DNA of 64,000 nt, taken from assembly GCA_016125475.1 (NCBI GenBank), contig WGLR01000036.1:124001-188000 (forward strand), in the 5' to 3' direction. The notes below the pieces were generated by a model. The model made no database searches. It was not told where the DNA came from and worked only from the letters and a program-made list of their open reading frames with translations. The DNA comes from Betaproteobacteria bacterium. GTDB lineage: Bacteria > Pseudomonadota > Gammaproteobacteria > Burkholderiales > Ga0077523. Shown here piece by piece: positions 36,547-44,288 of this stretch (positions are counted from its first letter, which is position 1; each line of letters opens with the position of its first letter). Made by a program: the position numbers and the translations under genes.

Positions 36547-37056
36547 GTGAATCTTCCGCACCTTCCGACACGACGCACGCCCGGCCCGGAACCCCGACGC
36601 CGCTTCCTGGGATCGGCTGCCCGCGCTCTGGTATGGGTGTCGGCCCTGCCGCTCGGCCTCGGCAGGATCGCGGAAGGGTGGGCTGCAAGGCGCAACGAGA
36701 AAGCCTTCAACGACAAGGAACTGGACGCGGCTCTGATCGACGCCGGCGTGCCGGACGCCATCGAGACGGATCAGATCACGCTGCACTCGCCCGAACTCGC
36801 GGAAAACGGTGCCCTGGTCCACCTCGAGATCGAATCCCGGATTCCCGACACGCAGAGCATCCTCGTCTTCGCCGAGAAGAATCCGCAGCCGCTCGTCGCA
36901 CAGTTCGACATGCTGCCGGGCCTCGAGCCGTTCGTGGCCGTGCGCATCAAGATGGCCGAGTCCGCCTTCATCCGGATCGTGGTCAGGGCCGGAGGCAGGG
37001 CCTACTACATGCGCAAGGAGACCAAGGTGACCGAAGGAGGGTGTGGCGAGGTATGA
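36547..37056 (+). CDS. soxY: Sulfur-carrier subunit SoxY
   Basis: SoxY carries sulfur intermediates covalently on a C-terminal cysteine while bound to SoxZ. The 169-residue precursor starts with GTG and has a twin-arginine signal (EPRRRFLGSAARAL). The carrier domain follows, and the swinging arm ends EGGCGEV. The usual ending is GGCGG or close to it, so the reactive Cys is kept but the last two residues differ. Location is periplasmic. Confidence 0.92.
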   Translation: MNLPHLPTRRTPGPEPRRRFLGSAARALVWVSALPLGLGRIAEGWAARRNEKAFNDKELDAALIDAGVPDAIETDQITLHSPELAENGALVHLEIESRIPDTQSILVFAEKNPQPLVAQFDMLPGLEPFVAVRIKMAESAFIRIVVRAGGRAYYMRKETKVTEGGCGEV

Positions 37057-37122
37057 CCGACCCTGTCCTTCTCTGCTGCAACAGATTCGAGGCGCCCGCG
37101 CCGGGCCGTCCGGGAGGCTGAC

Positions 37123-37437
37123 ATGTCGGACAGGATCAGGATGCGCATCTCCCTGTCGGGCGACGTCGCCACCGTCAAGGTGCTGATGCCGCACCCGATG
37201 GAAACCGGCCTGCGCAAGGACCCCATCACGGGCGACATCGTTCCGATGCACTTCATCGATCACGTCGTCGCGAAACTCAACGGGCGCGCCGTTCTGGACG
37301 CGCAGTGGAGCCGCTCCGTGTCCAAGAATCCGTTCCTGGAATTCCGCGTGCGCGGTGCCAGGTCCGGCGACACCGTCACCATCACCTGGGAAGACAACTG
37401 GGGCGCGACCAAGACCGGGGAGATGGCTGTTCCGTGA
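37123..37437 (+). CDS. soxZ: Sulfur-carrier partner SoxZ
   Basis: SoxZ is the immunoglobulin-like partner of SoxY. The 104-residue protein shows MRISLSGDVATVKVLMPHPM, ETGLRKD, and FIDHVVAKLNGR, with the C-terminal GDTVTITWEDNWG strand pair typical of the family. It has no signal and is probably exported with SoxY. Its stop overlaps the soxA GTG start (GTGA). Confidence 0.95.
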   Translation: MSDRIRMRISLSGDVATVKVLMPHPMETGLRKDPITGDIVPMHFIDHVVAKLNGRAVLDAQWSRSVSKNPFLEFRVRGARSGDTVTITWEDNWGATKTGEMAVP

Positions 37438-38279
37438 CGACCCGTTGCCTCGCAGGGTTCCTCGCCGTCGTCGCGTGCCTCGCCGCGTCGTCGCCCGCAC
37501 GTTCCGGAGAGCCGGAGCCGGAGCAGGACAGGGTCGCGATGATGCGACTGTTCGAGGCGCGATTCCCGGGCATTCCGGCCGACGACTACGTGCTCGGCGC
37601 GTTCATGCTGAACGATGACGCTCGCGAACACTACGAGGAGATCATGTCCTTCCCGCCGTTCACGGTCGACATCGATCGTGGGCGTGAACTCTGGAACACA
37701 CCGCTCCACGACGGAAAGACCTATGCACAGTGCCTGCCGAACGGCGGGCGAATGATCGCCGGCAACTATCCCGCGTACGATCCCGTGGCGAAGCGCATCG
37801 TCACGTTCGAGATGGAGATCAACCGCTGTCGCGTGGAGAGCGGCGATGCCCCGTACCGGTACGACGATGCGCGCACGATGGGAACCCTGACCGCCTACGC
37901 ACGCACGCTCTCGGACGGCATGCGCATGAACATCCGCGTCGACGGGCCGGAGGCGCTCGCCCACTACGAGGCCGGCAGGGCACTCTACTACCGGCGCATC
38001 GGGCAGATGAACTTCAGCTGCGCGAACTGTCACGTCGACAACGCCGGCAAGATCATGCGCATGGAAACGATCTCGCCCGCGATCGGTCAGGCGACCCACT
38101 TCCCGGTGTTCCGGGGCGGGGACAAGCTCTACACCCTCCAGGCGCGCTACACGCGTTGCATGAAGCAGGTCCGCGCCCAGCCGTTCCCGATGGGCAGCGA
38201 GACGTTCAACGACCTCGAATATTTCCACTCATATCTGAGCAACGGTCTGCCGTTAAAAGCCTCGGTCTATCGGCGCTGA
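37434..38279 (+). CDS. soxA: Cytochrome SoxA, single-heme type
   Basis: SoxA is the catalytic subunit of SoxAX. The 281-residue precursor starts at GTG 37434 and has a signal peptide ending near PARSGEP. Only one heme motif is present, CANCH, near residue 200. The first heme site of diheme SoxA is replaced by a non-heme pair, AQCLPNGG and INRCRVES, probably a disulfide. The active-site cysteine ligand is in YTRCMKQVRAQPF. This fits the monoheme SoxA group. No soxB follows; the next gene is a TPR glycosyltransferase 42 bases on. Confidence 0.93.
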   Translation: MTTRCLAGFLAVVACLAASSPARSGEPEPEQDRVAMMRLFEARFPGIPADDYVLGAFMLNDDAREHYEEIMSFPPFTVDIDRGRELWNTPLHDGKTYAQCLPNGGRMIAGNYPAYDPVAKRIVTFEMEINRCRVESGDAPYRYDDARTMGTLTAYARTLSDGMRMNIRVDGPEALAHYEAGRALYYRRIGQMNFSCANCHVDNAGKIMRMETISPAIGQATHFPVFRGGDKLYTLQARYTRCMKQVRAQPFPMGSETFNDLEYFHSYLSNGLPLKASVYRR

Positions 38280-38321
38280 CTCTCGCGCCGCCTTGTGCAA
38301 TGCGGACGTGCCGTCCGCCCC

Positions 38322-40367
38322 ATGGAGGATTCGAGCTTGTTCGGATGGCTGCGTCGCAGGCGCGAACGTGTCCCCGCGAGCCGCTTCAGCGAAACGCAGC
38401 GCACGGCACTCGAGGCGCGGGCCGAAGACGCCGTTCGGGCCGGGGATCTCGTGGCTGCAAGCGAGGCGCTGGGCCCGCTGCTCGGTGACACGGTCGTTCA
38501 CGCGCATGCGTCACACCTCGCCGGCATCGTGGCTTTCCGTTCGGGCGACTTTGCAGCGGCCGACACCCACCTTGTCACCGCCACGGCGACGGATCCGGCA
38601 CGAGAGGCGTCGTGGCGCGCACTCGTCGAGGTGCGCGAGGCACTGGATCGGCCCGCAGCCGCAGTCGAAGCCGTCCGGGGGTTGCTGGCACTCGTGCCCG
38701 GTGACGCGGATGCGCTGTCCGGTCTGGTCCGGGCGCTCGCCGCGGCAGGCCGTCACGACGAGGCGATCGAGGCGTGCCGGATGCACCGTCTGCTCGACTG
38801 GCAGTTCGACACGGATCGAAACCCTGCCGCCGTGCTGCACGCCCAGGGACGCCTCCGTGACGCCGTCGATCTTTTGCGTAACCGGATCGCAGCGGATCGC
38901 GCGAATCCGTCACTCTGGGGCTACCTCGGGTGCACGCGGCAGGCACAGGCGCACCTCGATACGGCGATCGCGTGTTTCCGGGAAGCCGTGACCCTGGATG
39001 CGGGGTCGCCTGTCGCGCGACGGCGGCTCGCGCGTGCACTCGCTGCCGTCGGCGAACTCGATGCCGCACTGGAGCATCACGACGCGGCCGTCGCGCTCGT
39101 GCCGGACGATCCCCGGGCGCATTCGGACCTGTTCGCGGCCCGCCTCTATGCAGGCTGGCCGAGCCGCGAGGCACGCGAGGCGGCCCATCGGAGGTACGAC
39201 GAACGCTTCGGAGCCGCGCGCTTCGCGCCCGAGTCCGTGGCGCGCCCCGCGTCCGCTGACGGCCGCATCCGGGTGGGCTACGTGTCCGGAGACTTCCGTG
39301 AGCACGCCCTCATGCACTTCCTCGAGCCGGTTCTGGCGCGCCATGATCGCGGGCGCTTCGAGGTCTGGTGCTACGACCGGACGGGCCAGCGCGATGCGGT
39401 GACCGCCCGTCTCGAGACGATGGCCGACCAGTGGCGGCGCGTGCGCGGTGATTCCTGGGACGAACTCGCGCGCCGGATCCAGGACGACCGCATCGACATT
39501 CTCGTCGACCTGAAGGGGCACTTCGACGACAGTCATCTTCCCCTGTTCGCGCGGCGTCCCGCACCGGTCCAGGTGACGTGGCTCGGCTATCCCGGAACGA
39601 CGGGGCTCTCCGCGGTCGATGCGTGTCTGACGGACGACCATGTCGCCGCCGACTTGCGTGACGACTACGCTTCCGAGGCCATCGTGTCCCTCGGCCCCGT
39701 CTTCGCGTGTTTCCGTCCACTCGATTGCGCATCCCGACCTGGCCCTCTGCCGATGGCCGGTCGCGGTCATCCCACGTTCGGGTGCTTCAACGACTTCGCG
39801 AAAGTCAGTCCGGCCATGCGCGAAGCGATAGCGGAAATCCTGCGGCGCGTGCCGGAGGCGCACTGTCTCGTGACGACCGTCCCGGACGGGAATACCCGCC
39901 GGCACCTCGAGGCGTTCTTCGCCGAGCGGGGGATCGATCCGGCGCGGGTGGAAATCCGGGGACGGGGGCGCCACGACGAGTTCCTGCGATGGCACGACGA
40001 GATCGATGTGTCGCTGGACAGCTTTCCCTGCAACGGGAGGACGACGACGCTGCACTCGCTCTGGATGGGCGTGCCCGTCGTGACACTCGCCGGCCATACG
40101 CACGCCTCCCGCGTCGGTGCCAGTATCCTCCTGAATCTGGACCTTGCGGACTGGATGGCGCACGACGTCGAGGAATACGTCGGGATCGCCGTCCGCGCAG
40201 TGACCGATACGCGGGCGCTTGCCGCCCTGCGTGCGGACCTCAGGCATCGGCTCGCGGTTTCGCCGATCATGGACGAGACGCGGTTCTCGAGAAGGCTCGA
40301 ACGCTGTTACGACCGGTTGCTGCGTGCCCACGCCCTTTCCGAAGCGACGGAGGTACAGGAATGCTGA
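38322..40367 (+). CDS. TPR O-GlcNAc-transferase-like glycosyltransferase (GT41), array gene 1
   Basis: A 681-residue protein with N-terminal TPR helices to about residue 290 and a GT41 (SPINDLY/OGT) catalytic region. Diagnostic pieces are VGYVSGDFREH near 319, PVQVTWLGYPGTTGLSAVD, TFGCFNDFAKVSP, and the UDP-site loop GRTTTLHSLWMGVPVVTLAG near 572. It should move a sugar from a nucleotide donor to Ser/Thr of protein targets; donor and targets are unknown. No signal, so cytoplasmic. The start at 38322 gives an LFGWLRRRR opening similar to the KW motif of the other array members. Its stop overlaps the next start by seven bases. Confidence 0.88.
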   Translation: MEDSSLFGWLRRRRERVPASRFSETQRTALEARAEDAVRAGDLVAASEALGPLLGDTVVHAHASHLAGIVAFRSGDFAAADTHLVTATATDPAREASWRALVEVREALDRPAAAVEAVRGLLALVPGDADALSGLVRALAAAGRHDEAIEACRMHRLLDWQFDTDRNPAAVLHAQGRLRDAVDLLRNRIAADRANPSLWGYLGCTRQAQAHLDTAIACFREAVTLDAGSPVARRRLARALAAVGELDAALEHHDAAVALVPDDPRAHSDLFAARLYAGWPSREAREAAHRRYDERFGAARFAPESVARPASADGRIRVGYVSGDFREHALMHFLEPVLARHDRGRFEVWCYDRTGQRDAVTARLETMADQWRRVRGDSWDELARRIQDDRIDILVDLKGHFDDSHLPLFARRPAPVQVTWLGYPGTTGLSAVDACLTDDHVAADLRDDYASEAIVSLGPVFACFRPLDCASRPGPLPMAGRGHPTFGCFNDFAKVSPAMREAIAEILRRVPEAHCLVTTVPDGNTRRHLEAFFAERGIDPARVEIRGRGRHDEFLRWHDEIDVSLDSFPCNGRTTTLHSLWMGVPVVTLAGHTHASRVGASILLNLDLADWMAHDVEEYVGIAVRAVTDTRALAALRADLRHRLAVSPIMDETRFSRRLERCYDRLLRAHALSEATEVQEC

Positions 40368-41884
40368 AGTGGCTCGCGGGCCGACGGACACCACGCCCGG
40401 CCCCGGAAGAACTCGCAGAACGGGCAGACAGCCTGCTGGCGGCGGGAGATCTGGCTGCGGCGGAAGGCACGATTCGCGAAGCGCTCGACCGGTCGCCACG
40501 CGATGCACGATTGCACGCCAGGCTCGGCACGATATTTCACGCCCGCGGCGACCGGGACGGTGCGATCGCCGCATACAGGGAGGCATGGTCGTTCGACCCC
40601 GCGTATGCGCAGATGCCCTACAACCTCGCGATCGCCGAGGCGGAACGGGGGAACGTCGCGCTTGCCGTGGAGCGTTACCGTGAGGCGATCGCGCTGCGTC
40701 CCGATTTCCTGGAGGCGTGGTTCAACCTCGCGTGCCTGCACTTCGAGAACAACGACGCCGGTGCCGCGCGCGAGGCATACGTGCGGGTGCTCGAACTGGA
40801 CCCTGCCCACGTCGAGGCCCGGCTGGGCCTGGGTGTGGTGCTGCAGGAGATGAGGTCGCTCGAAGAATCCGAGCGCGAATTCGATCGTGTCCTCGAAGCG
40901 GATCCCGCGAATGCGGGTGCGAACGTGCACAAGAGTTTCAACGCCCTCATCCGCGGGGACCTGCGCGAAGGCTGGCGCCGCTACGCGTATCGATGGCAAC
41001 TCCCGGCGATGGTGGAGTACCGGCGGCACTACCCCGTGCCTCGATGGCAGGGAGAGAATCCGGGCGGGCTTCGCATTCTCGTCTACCCGGAACAGGGCTT
41101 CGGTGACATCCTGCAGTTCGTGCGGTTCGTGCCCAGGCTCGTCGCGGCCGGCGCCCACGTGATTCTGGAGGCTCCGGGTGCGCTATGCCGGCTTTTCGGT
41201 TCGCTCGAAGGTGTCGAACTCGTCCCGATGCGGCAGGCGCTGCCGCCGTTCGACCGGCACGTGTCGATCATGGATCTTGCCGAGTATCTGGCTCCGTCCC
41301 TCGAGGACGCCGGCATGCGAGCCCCCTACCTGACTGCCGATCCCGACGACGTCGCACGCTGGCGTGCCCGCGTGAGCAAGGATCACGGCTTCAAGGTCGG
41401 AATCGCGTGGTCGGGAGACCCGCGACCGGACGTGCCCGACGCGGCCCGCATCGACCGGAAGCGGAGTCTTTCCTTCGACCAGTTGCGGCCGCTTGCCGCG
41501 GTGGAGGGCGTGTCGTGGTACAGCCTGCAACTCGGCGCGCCGGCCGCTCAGGCCAGGAGGCCGGGGGCGCCGCTGGCGCTCGTCGATTTCACGTCGGACC
41601 TGCATGACTTCGCGGACACGGCCGCGCTGATGATGGCGCTGGATCTCGTCGTCACGGTCGATACGTCCGTCGTTCACCTCGCGGGAGCTCTCGGGCGGCC
41701 CGCGTGGATGCTGTCACGCTTCGACGGATGCTGGCGCTGGATGCTCGAGGGAGAAGACTCTTCGTGGTACCCGACCGTGAGGGTGTTCAGGCAGGGCGAG
41801 GCCGGGAACTGGGCGCCCGTGCTGGAAGCGTTGTCCCGGGCTCTGCGCGATCGCGTCGGCCTGGCCCGCGAAGGCACCGCGTGA
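40361..41884 (+). CDS. TPR protein with GT9-like glycosyltransferase domain, array gene 2
   Basis: A 507-residue protein starting MLKWLAGRR. Residues about 15-215 are TPR repeats. The C-terminal domain differs from its neighbours: YPEQGFGDILQFVRFVPRL near 241, VGIAWSGDPRP, YSLQLG, and MALDLVVTVDTSVVHLAGALGRP near 430 resemble the heptosyltransferase-like (GT9) fold often fused to TPRs. Predicted to be a cytoplasmic sugar transferase; acceptor unknown. The seven-base overlap with gene 1 indicates translational coupling. Confidence 0.85.
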   Translation: MLKWLAGRRTPRPAPEELAERADSLLAAGDLAAAEGTIREALDRSPRDARLHARLGTIFHARGDRDGAIAAYREAWSFDPAYAQMPYNLAIAEAERGNVALAVERYREAIALRPDFLEAWFNLACLHFENNDAGAAREAYVRVLELDPAHVEARLGLGVVLQEMRSLEESEREFDRVLEADPANAGANVHKSFNALIRGDLREGWRRYAYRWQLPAMVEYRRHYPVPRWQGENPGGLRILVYPEQGFGDILQFVRFVPRLVAAGAHVILEAPGALCRLFGSLEGVELVPMRQALPPFDRHVSIMDLAEYLAPSLEDAGMRAPYLTADPDDVARWRARVSKDHGFKVGIAWSGDPRPDVPDAARIDRKRSLSFDQLRPLAAVEGVSWYSLQLGAPAAQARRPGAPLALVDFTSDLHDFADTAALMMALDLVVTVDTSVVHLAGALGRPAWMLSRFDGCWRWMLEGEDSSWYPTVRVFRQGEAGNWAPVLEALSRALRDRVGLAREGTA

Positions 41885-41933
41885 CGGACCTTCCCGGTGC
41901 CGGCGACGGCGTGCGTCGAACTGCGACGACCTG

Positions 41934-42245
41934 CTATTTCTTGTTCTGGGCGAGGCGGACGACCATGCCGCGGGTGAGCTTCTCGATGAACCCGTCGGTG
42001 TAGCCGATCTCCTTGAGCTGCCAGCGGAACGTGTTGCCGAGCTTTGCCTTGCGATAGAGGCCGAGCCTGTTCTCCTGGTGAAAACGAATCGCGCGCCCGT
42101 AGATCGCTTCCGAGACGACCGAATACTGACTCGTCACGCCCTTGTCGGTGCGCCCTTCGTTGGCAGGCGGAAAGCGCCGCGCAAAGTCCTGCGCGAGAGA
42201 CTTCGCGAAGTCGTCCACCTTCCGCGTGTCGAAAATGCCTAGCAT
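41934..42245 (-). CDS. Conserved hypothetical protein inside the glycosyltransferase array
   Basis: A 103-residue basic, soluble protein (MLGIFDTRKVDDFAKSLAQD...), with RRFPPA and a C-terminal RGMVVRLAQNKK. It looks like a small conserved protein found in betaproteobacteria, but I cannot give a function. It is the only minus-strand gene between 36 and 48.8 kb and splits the array into 2 + 3 genes. Codon use looks like that of its neighbours. Confidence 0.75.
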   Translation of the reverse strand: MLGIFDTRKVDDFAKSLAQDFARRFPPANEGRTDKGVTSQYSVVSEAIYGRAIRFHQENRLGLYRKAKLGNTFRWQLKEIGYTDGFIEKLTRGMVVRLAQNKK

Positions 42246-42380
42246 GGTTCAAGCAGCTCCGTGACTGGTGACAACAGGTCGCGACGGGCCGACGTGCGCC
42301 GGCCGGAGGCGATCGACCAAAGGGTGCCATGACGATGGCACAAGTATACTATCCGCCACTGCCTCATCCGACCGCTCCTG

Positions 42381-44288
42381 ATGCTCAAGTGGTTCACGAA
42401 CGTCCTGTCGAGGCGGATGGCGACACCGCGATCGACAATGAGTAACGGCGCGAGCCCGGCCATTCTTGATGGTGCCGATCACCCGGTTTCTCCCGATGTG
42501 CTGAAGCAGGAAGGCGACCGGCTGTCCGATCTGGGCCGGCTCGACGAAGCCGTGCGCGCCTACAGGCGCGCTGTGGCCGCGGATCCCGGGCACGCCGGCG
42601 CATGGAACAATCTCGGACTCGTCCTGTTTCACGGGGGCGACATCGACGGTGCCGCTTCGTCGTACGAACGTGCCCTCGAAGCCGACCCGCGGCTCGTCGC
42701 CGCCTGGATCAACCTCGCCGCGGCGCAGGAAAGCCGGGGGGAATGGGAACTCGCGGCACGGAGCCTCGACGCGGCCATCGCGATCGACCCGGCGTCCCGG
42801 GAAGCCCGGAACAATGCGGGCGTGAACGCGCTCGCGCGCGGTCGTCCCGTCGAGGCATTCTCGCACCTCCGGAGGGGCCTGGACGCCCACGCCGGCGACG
42901 AGCGGCTGCTTCTGAATACGGCCCGGACGCTCGGTGCGCAGGGCCGCATCGAAGACGCGCTCGACCTGTACCGTGTCGCACTCGAATCAGGCGCGCACAG
43001 TGCGGATCTCATCCACAACTACCTGCTGGCCCTGAACTACGCCGGACATCTCTCGCCGGAGCAGGTCCACGACGAACATCGGCGGTATGCCCGCCTTGCG
43101 GTCCCGACGCCTCCCGAGAGTGTTCCCTGGCCGGGAACGGGCCGACGCCCGGGCCGACCGCTGCGCGTCGGCTTCGTTTCGGCCGATCTGGGTTTCCACG
43201 TCGTGAGCTTCTTCATGGAGGGGGTGTTTCGGGAACTCGATCCTCTGGCCGTCGAGACATTCGTGTACTTCGCGGGAGGCGGGGAGGATGCACAGACCGG
43301 CCGGTTGCGCGAGCGCGTGGCGGCCTGGCAGAACATCACGCACGAAGGAACGGAGGACTGCGTGCGCCGTATGCGCGCCGACGCACTCGACGTGGCGGTC
43401 GATCTCTCCGGCCACATGGCAGGAAACAGGCTCGACGTCTTTGCGTGGCGCGTGGCGCCGGTTCAGGTGACCTGGCTCGGTTATCCCAACACGACCGGTA
43501 TGCCCGAGATGGACTATCGCCTCACCGACGAGTGGGCCGACCCGTCGGGCCGGACCGACCACCTGCACACCGAGAGACTCTGGCGACTGCCCGGTGGATT
43601 TCTCGCGTACGGACCGCGGGCGGAAGCGCCTCCGGTCTCGCCTTCCCCCTGTCTCGCGAATGGCCATGTCACGTTCGGCTGCTTCAACAATCTCGCGAAG
43701 GTCTCGCAGAACACGCTGATGATCTGGGCATCCGTGCTCGACCGGGTGCCCGGCGCGCGCCTGTTCGTCAAGGCACGCGGTCTGGGCGAAGCGGAAACGG
43801 CGAACGGCCTTCGCGCGCGTTTCGCGGACCTCGGCGGCGACCCGGCGCGGCTGGACATCGAAGGGGATCTGCCCGGGTTTGCCGACCACCTGCAGGCATA
43901 CGGCAGGGTCGACATCGCACTCGACACGACCCCGTATTGCGGGACGACCACGACCTGCGAGGCGCTCTGGATGGGGGTTCCCGTGGTGTCGCTCGCGGGG
44001 AGTGCCCATGTCTCGCGCGTCGGCGTCAGTCTGTTGAATCAGGTGGGTCACCCGGAGTGGGTCGCTCAATCCAGTGACGAACTTGCCGATATCGTGGAAA
44101 GGTTGTCGCGCGACGCGACATGGCTTGCCGACGTGCGGAATCGCCTCCGCGCCGAGATGGCGGCGAGCACGCTCACGAACAGCGTCAGGTTCGCCCGGGT
44201 GCTCACGGACGCCCTGTACGGGATGCACGAGGAGCAGGTTCGCTCCGGACGACCCACCCTCATGGGGAAACTATGTTCAAGTGGTTGA
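42381..44288 (+). CDS. TPR O-GlcNAc-transferase-like glycosyltransferase (GT41), array gene 3
   Basis: A 635-residue protein beginning MLKWFTNVLSRRM. TPR repeats occupy about residues 30-220. The GT41 region contains VGFVSADLGFHVVSFFMEG near 263 (with the catalytic-type His), PVQVTWLGYPNTTGMPEMDY, TFGCFNNLAKVSQ, and TTPYCGTTTTCEALWMG near 515-530. It resembles the array neighbours strongly in the catalytic part, pointing to tandem duplication. Cytoplasmic; acceptor unknown. The end overlaps the next gene by 16 bases. Confidence 0.9.
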   Translation: MLKWFTNVLSRRMATPRSTMSNGASPAILDGADHPVSPDVLKQEGDRLSDLGRLDEAVRAYRRAVAADPGHAGAWNNLGLVLFHGGDIDGAASSYERALEADPRLVAAWINLAAAQESRGEWELAARSLDAAIAIDPASREARNNAGVNALARGRPVEAFSHLRRGLDAHAGDERLLLNTARTLGAQGRIEDALDLYRVALESGAHSADLIHNYLLALNYAGHLSPEQVHDEHRRYARLAVPTPPESVPWPGTGRRPGRPLRVGFVSADLGFHVVSFFMEGVFRELDPLAVETFVYFAGGGEDAQTGRLRERVAAWQNITHEGTEDCVRRMRADALDVAVDLSGHMAGNRLDVFAWRVAPVQVTWLGYPNTTGMPEMDYRLTDEWADPSGRTDHLHTERLWRLPGGFLAYGPRAEAPPVSPSPCLANGHVTFGCFNNLAKVSQNTLMIWASVLDRVPGARLFVKARGLGEAETANGLRARFADLGGDPARLDIEGDLPGFADHLQAYGRVDIALDTTPYCGTTTTCEALWMGVPVVSLAGSAHVSRVGVSLLNQVGHPEWVAQSSDELADIVERLSRDATWLADVRNRLRAEMAASTLTNSVRFARVLTDALYGMHEEQVRSGRPTLMGKLCSSG

